Assembly: GCF_008795955.1 (NCBI RefSeq)
Contig: NZ_VMHN01000002.1
Span: 186,001-250,000, forward strand
Source of the DNA: Marinobacter denitrificans
GTDB lineage: Bacteria; Pseudomonadota; Gammaproteobacteria; Pseudomonadales; Oleiphilaceae
Direction of reading: 5' to 3'
DNA: 64,000 bases
Shown: positions 52,429-62,589 of the stretch, piece after piece
How the letters are laid out: each line of letters starts with the position of its first letter
Numbering within the stretch: the stretch's first letter is position 1
Program-made: the position numbers and the translations under genes
The notes under the pieces: model-generated
The model's database searches: none
What the model saw: the letters and a program-made list of their open reading frames with translations, nothing else
What the model was told of the DNA's origin: nothing

Positions 52429-53316
52429 TCAGGCAACAGCGGTGTTGCGCACAGATTCCAGCAGCCGATACCAGATCGGGCGTGGCAGGACGGTCTGGGT
52501 GCCCTGAAGCGCTGAGCGGATCCTGTCAGGATTCATGGAACCCAGAACCGGCACCGGCGTTCCCGGAATCTGACGCAGCCAGGCAATCGCCAGGCCGGTC
52601 TCATCCAGGCCGGTTTCCTCCCGTGCGCGATCGAGAATATCAGCGGGAATCCGGTCGGCCAGCTTCCCGCCGCCAAGCGGAGACCACGCCAGCCAGCGCA
52701 GACCATCAGCCAGGTGAGCCTCCAGCGTGCCGTCGAATAACGGATCCGTATGTGCAAGGGAGAACTGGCTCTGATTACAGGCTAGTGGTAGTTCGGTGTT
52801 GGCGGCCAGCCATCGCCACTGTTCCGGGAGGAAATTGGAGACGCCTATCTGGCGTACCTTACCCGCTGCCACTGCGTTTTCCAGCGCCCGGGCAACCTCT
52901 TCCACCTGCATCAGCGGATCTGGGCGGTGGATCAGGAAGGTATCAATCTGCTCCATCGCCAGCGAGGTAAGGGCACGGTCAATGGCGTTTTTCAGGTAAC
53001 CGGCTTCGGCCTGGTAGTGCTTCACCTGCCACGGTGAGCGGTCCATGCTTGCCGGTACAATGCCGGCCTTGGTGATTATCCGCACCGCTCTGGCAAGCAG
53101 GGGCTGGGCCCGCAACGTATCGCCGAACAGCCGTTCACACTCACCCCCGCCATAGATGTCGGCGTGATCGAACACGTTCAGGCCTTCCTCCAGCCGTGCG
53201 GCAATCCAGTCGGCCAGCCTGGCCGGACTGGTGAGGACAGGGTGGTCATGGAGCCGCATCATCCCCAGGATCAGGGGTGTATCCGGTGTGAATCCGGGGG
53301 TGTGGGTAGTTTGCAC
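52429..53316 (-). CDS. Aldo/keto reductase family oxidoreductase
   Basis: A 295-residue NADPH-dependent aldo/keto reductase of the YdhF type. GTG 53316 is the start: AAGGAG, placed across the malS stop, lies four bases before it, which implies coupling. The barrel shows the catalytic tyrosine and aspartate in NVFDHADIYGGGECE, the lysine in RIITKAGI, and DTFLIHRPDPLM, VRQIGVSNFLPEQW and VPVLGSMNPDRI at the usual places. It follows malS by two bases, so it belongs to a malS operon; a role in maltodextrin metabolism is possible but no substrate can be named. Confidence 0.88.
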   Translation of the reverse strand: MQTTHTPGFTPDTPLILGMMRLHDHPVLTSPARLADWIAARLEEGLNVFDHADIYGGGECERLFGDTLRAQPLLARAVRIITKAGIVPASMDRSPWQVKHYQAEAGYLKNAIDRALTSLAMEQIDTFLIHRPDPLMQVEEVARALENAVAAGKVRQIGVSNFLPEQWRWLAANTELPLACNQSQFSLAHTDPLFDGTLEAHLADGLRWLAWSPLGGGKLADRIPADILDRAREETGLDETGLAIAWLRQIPGTPVPVLGSMNPDRIRSALQGTQTVLPRPIWYRLLESVRNTAVA

Positions 53317-53318
53317 GG

Positions 53319-55145
53319 TTACTCCTTTCCGAAGGCGATGATCACGCGGTCGTCGCCGTGGGTTCGTGAAAAAACATAGGGCTCGATGCTGATACGTTGG
53401 TGTTCACCAGCGCCGATGGCCGGGTGGCGCTCACGGAACTGACCGAGCTTTTGCCAGTGGGCCAGTACCGGCGCCGCCGTGCCGCTTTCAATGTCTGCCC
53501 AGTTCATATCGGAACGGGTGCCCTGGTGGCCGTCGGAACCGGTGGGGCCGAACTGCCGCCCGGATTCATCCCCATAGAATATCTGGCTGGTGCCCGGTGT
53601 AAACAGCAAGGCACTGGCTGCGCGCTTCTGCATTGCGGGGTCATTGTCTGCGATGCGGCTGAACAGCTGGGTGTCGTGAGATGAAATGTAGCTCATGACG
53701 TTGAAGGGTATGTCCCCGTTCATCTTCTCTGCGTAGTCGCTGTAGATGGGCTCCATTTCCGACAGGCAGGCGGCACCGGCCCGGGCTTCTTCCTGCAGGT
53801 CAAAGTTGATCACTGCATCGAAGCCGGCATCAAAGTAGCGGCTGCGGGTGACGGTGTGGGGGAAAACCTCCGCCACCATCCAGAAATCTTCCGCCGGCAG
53901 CGGTTGCCTAGGATTGTTGCTACGGTAGGTTTCCAGTGCCTTCTGGGCTTGCGCCTTGAGTTCCTGCCAGGCTTCCGGCTCCACGTGTTTGGCGGTATCG
54001 ACCCGGAAACCATCCACGCCAAACTCACGCACCCAGTCTGTCAGCCAGGTGATCAGGTACTCCCGCACAGTTGCATCATCAAGCTGCTCCGCCCGGGTAT
54101 TTTCCTTGTTTCTGAGGAACACCGGGAGGTCGACCGCTTTGTCGGATTCGGTCTTGAAGTCCGGCAGGAAGGCCAGCGAGCCCCTTGCCGGGTCAATCGA
54201 CGCTTGTGGGGCGGAATCGTAGTCGCCGATGCCAGCGCGAACCCAGTCCTTGCCCCACCAATTGGTCCAGTCCGGGTGATCGTAGTCAATCAGGGCATGG
54301 TAGGCGTGGAGGTCTTCCCAGGACTCAGGCTGCCACTCGCCCCACTGCCCCGGGAGATGTTTTTCGAAACCGTCATGGAGGCCGCCGAAATCAAAGGTCT
54401 GCATATCCTGGAGCGTGGCGTAGCCAGGATGATTCATGACCACGTCCATTACTACGCGAATGCCGCGGGCGTGGGCCTCTTCCACCAGGGTGCGGAACTC
54501 CTCGCGGGTACCGAAGTTGGCGTCGGGCCGGGTAAAGTCCAGGGCGTAATAGCCGTGGTATCCATAGTGCCGAAAATCACCACGGTCTCCACCGCCAACC
54601 CAGCCATGAATCTGCTCAAAGGGTGGGGTCATCCAGACTGCGTTGACGCCAAGCTCCTTAAGGTAATCAAGCTTATCCGTCAGTCCCGCAAAGTCCCCGC
54701 CATGGAAGGTACCGATTTCGTCCTTGCCGTCGGGCTGACGGCCGTAGTTCCGGTCGTTATCGGTGCGGCCGTTGGCGAAACGGTCAGTCACGGTAAAATA
54801 AACCGTGGCGCCGGCCCAGTTGAAGCTTTGCTGCGGAGCACCTGCGGCCTCAAGCAGTAAGAGACCTTCCGCCTCCGGGGCGGGAGTCATGGTGACCTCG
54901 CCGTTTTCAACCCGGGCCTTTTCGCCGCTATAGAAATCCCGCAGCCATTCACCCTCAGCGAATGTGTTGCCCACGGAAACCGTCATTTCGGCATCGGTGG
55001 CCACACAAAGGCCGCCACTGGGGGAAGCGGCTGTATTGTCTGAGGGCGGAGCGGCGGTCTCGAACTGGCTATTGGCGCAGCCGGCAAGGGAGAGGCACGT
55101 CACAAGGCTGGCGGTTAACCTGAAATTTTTCGCGGATGGGTTCAT
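53319..55145 (-). CDS. malS: Secreted GH13 alpha-amylase lipoprotein
   Basis: A 608-residue alpha-amylase that should cut maltodextrins in the periplasm or at the cell surface. It begins with a lipoprotein signal, MNPSAKNFRLTASLVTCLSL followed by AGC. The GH13 barrel begins at VYFTVTDRFANGRTDNDRNY and has VVMDVVMNHPG, GFRVDTAKHVEPEAW (nucleophile aspartate), WMVAEVFPH (acid/base glutamate) and ISSHDTQLFSR. All three catalytic residues are in place. It most resembles MalS-type enzymes. It diverges from malE, with MalT-like boxes in both orientations between them. Confidence 0.9.
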   Translation of the reverse strand: MNPSAKNFRLTASLVTCLSLAGCANSQFETAAPPSDNTAASPSGGLCVATDAEMTVSVGNTFAEGEWLRDFYSGEKARVENGEVTMTPAPEAEGLLLLEAAGAPQQSFNWAGATVYFTVTDRFANGRTDNDRNYGRQPDGKDEIGTFHGGDFAGLTDKLDYLKELGVNAVWMTPPFEQIHGWVGGGDRGDFRHYGYHGYYALDFTRPDANFGTREEFRTLVEEAHARGIRVVMDVVMNHPGYATLQDMQTFDFGGLHDGFEKHLPGQWGEWQPESWEDLHAYHALIDYDHPDWTNWWGKDWVRAGIGDYDSAPQASIDPARGSLAFLPDFKTESDKAVDLPVFLRNKENTRAEQLDDATVREYLITWLTDWVREFGVDGFRVDTAKHVEPEAWQELKAQAQKALETYRSNNPRQPLPAEDFWMVAEVFPHTVTRSRYFDAGFDAVINFDLQEEARAGAACLSEMEPIYSDYAEKMNGDIPFNVMSYISSHDTQLFSRIADNDPAMQKRAASALLFTPGTSQIFYGDESGRQFGPTGSDGHQGTRSDMNWADIESGTAAPVLAHWQKLGQFRERHPAIGAGEHQRISIEPYVFSRTHGDDRVIIAFGKE

Positions 55146-55200
55146 GCAATGGGCTCCGGTTCCATTTATTGTTGTCGTAGCCTAATCAAACCAGACCTGG

Positions 55201-55243
55201 GGGGAGGGTGGTAGACGGAATTTGCTACGCCTCACTACTCCCC
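55201..55243. promoter_or_regulatory. MalT-like boxes between malS and malE
   Basis: GGGGAGGGTG faces forward (55201-55210) and CTACTCCCC, which reads GGGGAGTAG on the reverse strand, lies at 55235-55243. CTACGCCTC flanks the second on both sides, the complement of the GAGGCGTAG linker seen at the other MalT-like sites. They lie just before malS and about 170-200 bases before malE. Confidence 0.5.
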
Positions 55244-55407
55244 CGTTCTACGCCTCAGGGAATGAAATCAGGGCTGATGCCAGCAACGGCAAATTGCAAC
55301 ACAGTTCGGTTACTCGCAATAGAAAGATTTGCGTTCAGCCCGCCCGGCCAACCTCGTGCCAGGGCGGACAACAAGAATAAGGCAAGAACAAGCAGAGGAA
55401 TCACCTG

Positions 55408-56607
55408 ATGAATCGTCGAACTTTTATTCGCAGCACACTCGCAGCGTCCATTGTTGCAGCAACTTTCGGGATGTCTGCACCTGCCCATGCCGAGATTGAG
55501 GAAGGCAAACTCCTGGTCTGGATCAACGGTGACAAGGGTTATGACGGCCTGCAGGAAGTGGGCGACTGGTTTACCGAGGAAACCGGTATTCCCGTTGAAG
55601 TAGCCCACCCGGACAGTGCCACTGACAAGTTCCAGCAATCCGCCGCCACGGGAAACGGCCCGGACATTTTTATCTGGGCACACGACCGTTTCGGCGAATG
55701 GGCACAGAGCGGCATCATTTCCGAGATCAAGCCATCACAAAACGTGGTTGATGCCAATTTTGATTTCACCTGGGATGCCGTGACGGTCGACGGCAAGATG
55801 TACGGCTACCCCATGGCCGTCGAGTCCATCGGACTCATCTACAACAAGGACCTGGTATCCGAGCCGCCAGCAGCGTTTGAGGACATTCCTGCCATCCACG
55901 AAAAACTGGTGGAAGATGGAAAACGCGCCATTCTGTGGGACTACAACAACACCTATTTCACCTGGCCGATGATTGCCGCAGCCGGTGGTTATATTTTTGC
56001 CCAGAATGAAGATGGCACCTATGACGTCAAGGACACCGGCGTTAATAACGAGGGCGCCATGAAAGGCGCCAACATGCTGGCCACCCTGATTGACGAAGGT
56101 GTCATGCCCCGCGGCGCGGACTACAGCGCCATGGAATCCGGCTTTAACAAGGGCGAAGTCGCCATGATGATCAACGGCCCATGGGCCTGGGGCAACCTTG
56201 AGAAAAGCGGTATTGAATTCGGGGTGGCCACACTGCCGACGGTAGACGGCGAACCCAGTAAGCCAATGGTGGGTGTGATGGCGGCAACTCTTAACACGGC
56301 CAGCCCCAATAAGGATCTGGCAGTGGAATTCCTCGAAAACTACGCGCTGTCCGTCAAGGGCCTGAAAATGGTGAACGACGACGTTCCCCTGGGCGCTGTC
56401 GCCAACAAGGAATTCATGGACGAGCTGTCGTCTGACCCGAACATTGCTGCAACGTTCGAAAACGCCGAGCTGGGTGAGCCCATGCCGAGTGTGCCTGCCA
56501 TGGGGGCGTTCTGGTCATCCATGGGGCCGGCGCTGCAGAACATCACTTCCGGAAGACAATCCGTAGAGGATGCCCTGAACTCCGCAGCCAAGCGCATTAC
56601 CAGGTAA
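55408..56607 (+). CDS. malE: Maltose/maltodextrin-binding protein
   Basis: The periplasmic binding protein of the maltose ABC importer, 399 residues. The signal peptide [20 protein letters not shown] ends in [11 protein letters not shown]; the RR near the start is a chance resemblance to a Tat signal or a real one. The mature part starts [20 protein letters not shown], like E. coli MalE, and keeps [37 protein letters not shown] and [20 protein letters not shown] 55408 follows AGAGGAATCACC. A stem-loop separates it from malF, which probably keeps its expression above that of the permeases. Confidence 0.95.
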   Translation: MNRRTFIRSTLAASIVAATFGMSAPAHAEIEEGKLLVWINGDKGYDGLQEVGDWFTEETGIPVEVAHPDSATDKFQQSAATGNGPDIFIWAHDRFGEWAQSGIISEIKPSQNVVDANFDFTWDAVTVDGKMYGYPMAVESIGLIYNKDLVSEPPAAFEDIPAIHEKLVEDGKRAILWDYNNTYFTWPMIAAAGGYIFAQNEDGTYDVKDTGVNNEGAMKGANMLATLIDEGVMPRGADYSAMESGFNKGEVAMMINGPWAWGNLEKSGIEFGVATLPTVDGEPSKPMVGVMAATLNTASPNKDLAVEFLENYALSVKGLKMVNDDVPLGAVANKEFMDELSSDPNIAATFENAELGEPMPSVPAMGAFWSSMGPALQNITSGRQSVEDALNSAAKRITR

Positions 56608-56620
56608 TACCGGAAACGGG

Positions 56621-56650
56621 AAGGCCGCGGGCGATTCTGCCTGCGGCTTT
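56621..56650 (+). promoter_or_regulatory. Stem-loop between malE and malF
   Basis: AAGGCCGCGGGC pairs with GCCTGCGGCTTT over 12 positions including two G-T pairs, with a six-base loop and a short T run. It lies 14 bases after malE. Enteric bacteria also place structured repeats here to hold up transcript decay or end part of the transcripts; a like role is inferred. Confidence 0.6.
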
Positions 56651-56724
56651 CTCAGTGTGGCTGAACTGTTGATGCAAACCTGCCGTCGTATTGCCTGGCG
56701 ACGGCTTTAAGCGGGCTGACTACA

Positions 56725-58266
56725 ATGATAACGGAAACACTGTCCTCCCCCGGAACAGAAAGCAGACTTCCAATGACCCGAAAGATTCTTAAGTGGGGCG
56801 CCCTCGCCGCGTTAGTAGGAATGGCGCTCTACCTGATACTGGCGCTGTATGCCCAGCAGGAGTTTGTGTTTGCGATGCTTTTCCTGGTGCTGACGGCATC
56901 AGCGGTATTTGTCTTCGTTAACAAAAAACTCTACGCCCATCGCTATATTTTCCCCGCTGTAGCGGGGATGGGCCTGTTCGTTATCTTCCCGCTGATGTAC
57001 ACGGTGGGTATTGGCTTTACCAACTACAGTGCCAGTAATCTGCTGAGCTTTGAGCGGGTGCAGGAAAACCTGCTGGACCGGACCTATCAGTCTGATTCGG
57101 TTCGTTACAGCTACGAGCTTTACGAAACCGGCGCCGGCTACGTGCTCTATCTGGAAGGGGACCATCAGGACCTGGTATCAGCACCGCTGGTTCTGGATGG
57201 GGCGGACTCCAGCGCACCGGTATTGCCTGCCTCAGAGAAGCCAGCAGGAGAACCACTGGCTATCCGGGACATTATCCAGCTCAGGTCGGAGCTGTCGCAA
57301 CTGGAGTTGCTGACTGAGGATGGCCGGGAACTGAGCATGGCCAGTTTGCGGGCGTTCGCGGCGATCAGAGACCAGTTTATGCTGCACGATAACGGCAGCA
57401 TCACTGACAACCAGACTGATACCACCTACTTCCCGGATCACGACACCGGTTTCTACCGAAGCGCGGATGGTCAGACACTGTCACCGGGGTGGACGGTCAA
57501 CATCGGATGGGACAACTACCTGAAGGTGGTGTCCGACCCCAGCATTCGTGGGCCGTTTTTTGAAATCTTCGTGTGGACCCTGTCCTTTGCGGTAGCGACG
57601 GTGGTGTTCACCCTGGCGCTGGGGCTGTTACTGGCAAACCTGCTTCAATGGGACCAGATCCGTGGCAAGGGCTTCTACCGCACCATGCTGATCCTGCCCT
57701 ATGCAGTACCTGCCTTTATCTCGATATTGGTGTTCAAGGGCCTGTTCAACCAGAACTTCGGTGAGATCAACCTGGTTCTGGAGGGCCTGTTCGGGATGCG
57801 GCCGGACTGGTTCAGCGATCCGGCACTGGCCCGGACAATGATCCTGATCGTCAATACCTGGCTTGGCTACCCGTACATGATGCTGCTTACCATGGGCCTG
57901 CTGCAGGCGATTCCGCGGGATCTGTACGAAGCATCCGCCATGGACGGGGCAGGGCCGGTGAACAACCTGTTCAACGTCACCCTGCCACTGATCATCAAGC
58001 CGCTGATGCCGCTGTTGATTGCAAGCTTTGCCTTCAATTTCAACAACTTCGTCCTGATCGCCCTGTTGACCGGTGGTGCACCCGACATTATCGGTGCCAG
58101 CACGCCCGCAGGCACCACAGACCTGCTGGTAAGTTACACCTACCGAATTGCGTTCCAGGATTCCGGACAGAACTTTGGCCTGGCGGCAGCGATTGCCACA
58201 GCCATCTTCCTGGTGGTTGGCGCACTTTCGCTGATCAACCTCAAACTGTCCAAAGTCAAAGTATAA
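56725..58266 (+). CDS. malF: Maltose ABC importer, permease MalF
   Basis: The larger permease of the maltose importer, 513 residues, nearly the same length as enteric MalF. It has early membrane segments ([60 protein letters not shown]), then the large periplasmic loop with repeated acidic stretches (about residues 100-260). The C-terminal transport core follows, with [20 protein letters not shown] and the ATPase-contact loop [23 protein letters not shown] 56725 has no strong ribosome site; an in-frame ATG at 56773 is an alternative. malG follows 10 bases later. Confidence 0.95.
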   Translation: MITETLSSPGTESRLPMTRKILKWGALAALVGMALYLILALYAQQEFVFAMLFLVLTASAVFVFVNKKLYAHRYIFPAVAGMGLFVIFPLMYTVGIGFTNYSASNLLSFERVQENLLDRTYQSDSVRYSYELYETGAGYVLYLEGDHQDLVSAPLVLDGADSSAPVLPASEKPAGEPLAIRDIIQLRSELSQLELLTEDGRELSMASLRAFAAIRDQFMLHDNGSITDNQTDTTYFPDHDTGFYRSADGQTLSPGWTVNIGWDNYLKVVSDPSIRGPFFEIFVWTLSFAVATVVFTLALGLLLANLLQWDQIRGKGFYRTMLILPYAVPAFISILVFKGLFNQNFGEINLVLEGLFGMRPDWFSDPALARTMILIVNTWLGYPYMMLLTMGLLQAIPRDLYEASAMDGAGPVNNLFNVTLPLIIKPLMPLLIASFAFNFNNFVLIALLTGGAPDIIGASTPAGTTDLLVSYTYRIAFQDSGQNFGLAAAIATAIFLVVGALSLINLKLSKVKV

Positions 58267-58276
58267 GGAGCTACCC

Positions 58277-59167
58277 ATGGCGATGGTTCAACCCCGCTCC
58301 ACCAAGTATCGCGTTCTGGCATCCCATCTGGGGATGCTGGGGTTCATCGTGATCATTCTCTTTCCATTGCTGATGGTGATCTCCATCTCCTTCCGCAGTG
58401 GTAACTTCGCCTCCGGCAGCCTGCTGCCGGAGAACCCCTCGCTTGAGCACTGGTACCTGGCGCTTGGCATTCCCTACACTGGTGAGGATGGCACTGTTAC
58501 CCAGCCGCCGTTCCCGGTACTGCTGTGGCTGTGGAACTCCATCAAGATTGCGGTGGTGTCCGCCGTACTGATCCTGGCGCTGTCCACCACCAGCGCCTAT
58601 GCATTCGCCCGCATGCGATTTGCGGGCAAAGGCTTTGTGCTCAAGTCCATGCTGATCTTCCAGATGTTCCCGCCGGTGTTGTCCCTGGTGGCGCTGTACG
58701 CCCTGTTCGACAAGATCGGCAATCACGTCAGCTGGCTGGGGCTGAACACCCACGGCGCGGTGATCGTTGCATCCCTCGGTGGCATGGCGCTGCATATCTG
58801 GACCATCAAGGGGTACTTCGACTCCATAGACCGTTCCCTGGAGGAGGCGGCGATCGTGGATGGAGCAACAACATGGCAGGCGTTCCGCTACATTCTGCTG
58901 CCGCTGTCCGTGCCGATCCTGGTGGTGGTGTTCATCCTTGCCTTCATCATGACCATCATGGAGTACCCGATGGCGTCCGTGCTGCTGGTGGATACCGACA
59001 AGCTGACTCTGGCGGTGGGCGCGCAACAGTACCTCTATGAGCAGAACTACCTGTGGGGCGATTTTGCCGCCGCAGCAGTGCTCTCGGGGCTACCCATTAC
59101 GTTGATCTTCCTTTACTGCCAGAAATGGATTGTTGGCGGGCTTACTGCCGGTGGCGTCAAGGGTTGA
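58277..59167 (+). CDS. malG: Maltose ABC importer, permease MalG
   Basis: The second permease, 296 residues, the standard length. The first membrane segment is [20 protein letters not shown], followed by a periplasmic loop with [20 protein letters not shown], typical of MalG. The ATPase-contact loop is [20 protein letters not shown], and the C-terminus [12 protein letters not shown] is the segment that reaches into MalK. AAGGAG precedes ATG 58277. It ends the malE-F-G operon at a strong terminator and is convergent with malK. Confidence 0.95.
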   Translation: MAMVQPRSTKYRVLASHLGMLGFIVIILFPLLMVISISFRSGNFASGSLLPENPSLEHWYLALGIPYTGEDGTVTQPPFPVLLWLWNSIKIAVVSAVLILALSTTSAYAFARMRFAGKGFVLKSMLIFQMFPPVLSLVALYALFDKIGNHVSWLGLNTHGAVIVASLGGMALHIWTIKGYFDSIDRSLEEAAIVDGATTWQAFRYILLPLSVPILVVVFILAFIMTIMEYPMASVLLVDTDKLTLAVGAQQYLYEQNYLWGDFAAAAVLSGLPITLIFLYCQKWIVGGLTAGGVKG

Positions 59168-59217
59168 TGCCACCACCCCTTCCGCGAGCATTGCGTCTTC
59201 CTTTTTGCACTTCGCGA

Positions 59218-59257
59218 CCCGGTCAGGCTAATACCCCCCTGCTGACCGGGCTTTTTT
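59218..59257 (+). terminator. Intrinsic terminator of malEFG
   Basis: A perfect CCCGGTCAG / CTGACCGGG stem with a 15-base loop and then six T. It begins 51 bases after malG. Confidence 0.85.
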
Positions 59258-59318
59258 GCTTTCCTTTGCTGCTACCTGAAGGCTATTTGCAGTTACCTGA
59301 CTGCTGAACAGTGGCGGA

Positions 59319-59355
59319 GGCTCTCCCGAAACACGCTGTGAACGCACTCGGTTTA
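59319..59355. repeat. Degenerate relic of the variable-arm palindrome family
   Basis: CGAAAC-ACGCTGTGAA-CGCACTCGG reproduces the reversed end of the copy C core (ACGCTGTGAA ... CGCTCGG) with about 12 bases removed between the two parts. No intact arms are left. It lies just before copy C in the 406-base gap between malG and malK, which holds no gene. Confidence 0.45.
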
Positions 59356-59376
59356 CTTTCGGCTGCCACCGAGGTA

Positions 59377-59489
59377 GCTGAGCAGGCTGGGGGTTATTCC
59401 TGAAACCGTGCGGAGCCATGGATGGCGGAGCCGAGCGTACAGGGATGTATTCACAGCGTGTTTCAGGAATAACCCCCAGCCTGCTCAGC
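59377..59489. repeat. Variable-arm palindrome, copy C
   Basis: Perfect 30-bp arms (59377-59406 and 59460-59489) surround a 53-bp core (59407-59459). The first half of the core is identical to that of copy B (GTGCGGAGCCATGGATGGCG and onward). The second hairpin reads GTACA-GGGA-TGTAT in place of GCACA-TGGA-TGTGC, so one pair changed on both sides (C-G to T-A). The arms (GCTGAGCAGGCTGGGGGTTA and onward) are unlike A and B. It lies between the convergent malG and malK genes, beyond the malG terminator. Confidence 0.85.
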
Positions 59490-59519
59490 GGTCAGGGAGA
59501 AAGACAAAAGGAGAGAGGC

Positions 59520-59554
59520 AAAAAAAGGGGCCGGTACGTGACGGAACCGACCCC
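59520..59554 (-). terminator. Terminator of malK
   Basis: On the reverse strand GGGGTCGGT pairs with ACCGGCCCC (one G-T pair), with a 10-base loop and about seven T following. It lies 20 bases after the malK stop. Confidence 0.8.
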
Positions 59555-59573
59555 TGAAAACCTTCAGAGCAGA

Positions 59574-60689
59574 TCAGAAGTCGATGCAGGGTTCACGGTA
59601 CAGGCGGGGGCAGGCGTTGCCATCTTCGCGGAACAGGTGGCATTTGATGGCGTTGAATCCCAGAGTTACTTTGGCGCCCTCCTGGATCGGGTCGCCGCCG
59701 TCTGTGCGCATGGTGATAACACCGTCCACGCCGTTAACGTCCATGTGCACGAGTGTCTGGTAGCCCAGCCGCTCAACCACTGTGACTTCGCCGTCCATGT
59801 ACATGTCGGCTTCGTCGCCGGTGGTGAGGTGCTCGGGGCGAACACCCAGGCTCACGGTTTCACCAGCAGTCAGTTCGTGACCATTGACGGGGATTTCCAG
59901 GGAATGGTTGCCGGGCAGGGTCACGGTAACGGACTGGGTGTCGGCTTTCCCAACAGTGCAGTCAACGAAGTTCATTTTCGGCGAACCGATAAACCCGGCC
60001 ACAAACCGGGTGGCAGGGTAGTGGTAGAGCTCCATGGGCTTGCCTACCTGGGCGATGGTGCCGTTGTCCAGGGCGACGATCTTGTCGGCCATGGTCATGG
60101 CTTCCACCTGATCGTGAGTGACGTACACCATGGTGGCGTCCAGGCGTTTGTGCAGTCGTGAAATCTCGATGCGCATCTGCACCCGCAGGGAGGCGTCCAG
60201 GTTGGACAGGGGCTCGTCGAACAGAAATACGGTCGGTTCCCGCACGATGGTGCGGCCAATCGCAACGCGCTGGCGCTGCCCACCGGACAGGTCCTTGGGT
60301 TTCCGTTCCAGCAGGTTGTCCAGCTGGAGCAGCCTGGCGGCATCGTTTACGCGGCGGTCAATCTCGGCTTTGTTGGTCTTGGCCAGCTTGAGGCCGAAGG
60401 CCATGTTCTCCGCCACGTTCATGTGGGGGTACAGGGCGTAGGACTGGAACACCATGCCCACCTCCCGTTCTTTCGGGGGCAGGTTGTTGACCTTGTCGTT
60501 GCCGATGTAAAGGTCTCCGGAAGTGATGTCCTCCAGTCCTGCGATCATGCGCAGCAGGGTGGATTTGCCGCAGCCGGAGGGGCCGACAAAGACCACAAAC
60601 TCGCCGTCTTCGATATCCAGGTTCACGTTGCGGGTTACCTGGGTCTCGTCATAACTCTTGCAGATGTTTCGTAGTGTGACGCTGGCCAT
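59574..60689 (-). CDS. malK: Maltose ABC importer, ATPase MalK
   Basis: The ATPase of the maltose importer, 371 residues from ATG 60689; an upstream in-frame opening adds 22 residues unlike MalK. It has Walker [21 protein letters not shown], the Q-loop [14 protein letters not shown], signature [16 protein letters not shown], Walker [17 protein letters not shown] and switch histidine [11 protein letters not shown]. The C-terminal regulatory domain has SLGVRPEHL. It is transcribed opposite to malEFG and follows the alpha-glucosidase gene by 38 bases, so the ATPase is made with that enzyme. Confidence 0.95.
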   Translation of the reverse strand: MASVTLRNICKSYDETQVTRNVNLDIEDGEFVVFVGPSGCGKSTLLRMIAGLEDITSGDLYIGNDKVNNLPPKEREVGMVFQSYALYPHMNVAENMAFGLKLAKTNKAEIDRRVNDAARLLQLDNLLERKPKDLSGGQRQRVAIGRTIVREPTVFLFDEPLSNLDASLRVQMRIEISRLHKRLDATMVYVTHDQVEAMTMADKIVALDNGTIAQVGKPMELYHYPATRFVAGFIGSPKMNFVDCTVGKADTQSVTVTLPGNHSLEIPVNGHELTAGETVSLGVRPEHLTTGDEADMYMDGEVTVVERLGYQTLVHMDVNGVDGVITMRTDGGDPIQEGAKVTLGFNAIKCHLFREDGNACPRLYREPCIDF

Positions 60690-60727
60690 AACGTGTGTCT
60701 TCTTGTTTGGTCTATGGAAGCAGGGGG

Positions 60728-62341
60728 TCAGAGTGAGGCAATCTCGACACCCCATGGCTGAAGATCAAGTTGCCGGCCGCTCCAGGTCCCCCCGACAAAA
60801 TCAGGGGTATCTGCGAGTGTCTGGCCGGGAGCTGGAGCGGTTACCCGAACTGCTTTGTCGGTCAGATTCAGGGCCACCAGCAAGGTCTCACCCTGATAGC
60901 TGCGGGTGTACACCAGGGTTTCTTTCGGGCTTTTCTGAAATTCGATGTCACCCTTGAGTAGAATCGGCTGCTGCGCACGCCATCCCAGGAAAGTGCGATA
61001 CGCCTGCAGGATGGAATTATCTTCGTCATGCTGGACCGCCACTGCGGCATTGTAGTGTTCATCATAAACCGGCAGCCACGGGCGTGCATCGGAGAAACCG
61101 CCGTGGGTTTCCCGGTGGTGCCAGACCATCGGGGTCCGGCAGCCGTCCCGGCCCTTGTATTCCGGCCAGAAATTGATGCCATAGGGATCAACCAGGTCGT
61201 GGTATTCCAGCTCTGCCTCGGTCAGGCCGAGCTCCTCCCCCTGGTAGATACAGACACTGCCGCGCAGCGTCAGCAGCATGGCCATATAGGCTTTCAGTTG
61301 CTGCGCTGAACCAGCTTCCCAGCGGCTGGCCACGCGGGCGACGTCGTGGTTGCCAATCGCCCAACATGGCCAGCCGTCGGTGAGTTTCTTTTCGATGGAG
61401 TCGACGGTTTTCCGGAAAAAGTCGGCGCCACGTTGTTCGGTCAGCAGGTCGAACGAATAGGCCATGTGGAGCTTGTCGCCGCCACCGGTGTATTCCGCCA
61501 TGGTATCGAGTGAATTATCGTCTCCGATTTCCCCAACGGTAGTGGTTCCCGGATACTGGTCCAGTAGGGCCCGCAGGCGCCGGAGGAAGGCCAGGTTTTC
61601 GGGGCGGGTCTTGTCGTACTTGTGGAACTGGTAGGCGTAGGGATTTTCCTTGCGCACTCCAATGGACCCTTCGGCAACCGCGTCGCTGGGGGGGTTGTTT
61701 CGCAGCTTCGGATCATGGAAGCAGAAATTGATGGCGTCCAGGCGGAAGCCGTCCACACCCCGGTCCAGCCAGAACTTGACGTCCGACAATACCTGATCCA
61801 CTACGTCGGGGTTGTGGAAGTTCAGGTCGGGCTGGCTGGCGAGGAAGTTATGCAGGTAGTACTGCTTGCGCCGGCTGTCCCAGGCCCAGGCAGACCCACC
61901 AAAGACTGAAAGCCAGTTATTGGGTGGCGTGCCGTCTTTTCCTGGATCTGCCCAGACATACCAGTCTGATTTGGGGTTGTCGCGGCTGGCGCGGCTTTCA
62001 ACAAACCAGCGGTGCTGGTCCGACGAGTGGCTCAGAACCTGGTCGATCATGATCTTCAGGTTGCGCTTGTGAGCCTCGGCAATCAGATCATCGAAATCTT
62101 CAATGGTGCCGAATATCGGGTCTACGTCGCGATAGTCTGAAACGTCGTAGCCAAAATCTTTCATGGGTGAGGTAAAGAACGGCGATAGCCAGATTGCATC
62201 TACGTTCAGGCTGGCGATGTAATCCAGCTTTGCGGTAACCCCGGGCAAATCACCGATACCATCGCCGTTGGAATCGTAGAAGCTGCGTGGATAAACTTGG
62301 TAAATGACGGCGCCACGCCACCAGTCCGGGTTTTTGATCAT
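60728..62341 (-). CDS. Cytoplasmic GH13 alpha-glucosidase
   Basis: A 537-residue glycoside hydrolase that should release glucose from maltose and short dextrins in the cytoplasm; there is no signal peptide. It begins [20 protein letters not shown] and shows the calcium-type loop [14 protein letters not shown]. Catalytic segments are [11 protein letters not shown] (nucleophile), TVGEIGDDN (acid/base) and AIGNHDVAR. The GH13_23-like pattern suggests a bacterial alpha-glucosidase (AglA type). Two adjacent ATGs are possible; GAGG four bases before the second favours 62341. The frame stays open further upstream into the symporter gene by chance. Glk at 27702 would then phosphorylate the glucose. 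Confidence 0.9.
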   Translation of the reverse strand: MIKNPDWWRGAVIYQVYPRSFYDSNGDGIGDLPGVTAKLDYIASLNVDAIWLSPFFTSPMKDFGYDVSDYRDVDPIFGTIEDFDDLIAEAHKRNLKIMIDQVLSHSSDQHRWFVESRASRDNPKSDWYVWADPGKDGTPPNNWLSVFGGSAWAWDSRRKQYYLHNFLASQPDLNFHNPDVVDQVLSDVKFWLDRGVDGFRLDAINFCFHDPKLRNNPPSDAVAEGSIGVRKENPYAYQFHKYDKTRPENLAFLRRLRALLDQYPGTTTVGEIGDDNSLDTMAEYTGGGDKLHMAYSFDLLTEQRGADFFRKTVDSIEKKLTDGWPCWAIGNHDVARVASRWEAGSAQQLKAYMAMLLTLRGSVCIYQGEELGLTEAELEYHDLVDPYGINFWPEYKGRDGCRTPMVWHHRETHGGFSDARPWLPVYDEHYNAAVAVQHDEDNSILQAYRTFLGWRAQQPILLKGDIEFQKSPKETLVYTRSYQGETLLVALNLTDKAVRVTAPAPGQTLADTPDFVGGTWSGRQLDLQPWGVEIASL

Positions 62342-62481
62342 CATGCCTCGCTTAACACCCTGGCGGTGAAAGATTGTTTTTGTCGGGAACGGAAGATTTC
62401 CGTGGTAATCGCGTTCATGCATAGTGCGATCAAGCCACGGGCCGTTCATCCTCCTGCCGGACTTTTTGTTGGCGTAGCCCG

Positions 62482-62511
62482 GGGGATGAGGGGGGCGTAG
62501 AGGGGAGGAGA
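62482..62511. promoter_or_regulatory. MalT-like boxes before the alpha-glucosidase gene
   Basis: GGGGATGAGG (62482-62491) is identical to the MalT consensus, and GGGGAGGAGA (62502-62511) follows. GGCGTAG precedes each, as in the lamB region. They lie about 140 bases before the alpha-glucosidase start. Confidence 0.65.
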
Positions 62512-62537
62512 TGAACGTCAGGCCAGAGTTGGGGGAC

Positions 62538-62573
62538 GGTAACCCTGCCCGTGAAGAAAGAGGCAGGGTTACC
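62538..62573. terminator. Hairpin after the symporter gene
   Basis: Perfect 12-bp arms GGTAACCCTGCC / GGCAGGGTTACC with a 12-base loop, 16 bases after the symporter stop. It lacks a T run on the reverse strand, so it may be a Rho-independent-like stop of reduced strength or an mRNA end stabiliser. Confidence 0.6.
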
Positions 62574-62589
62574 ATCAAAAAACGGGTGG

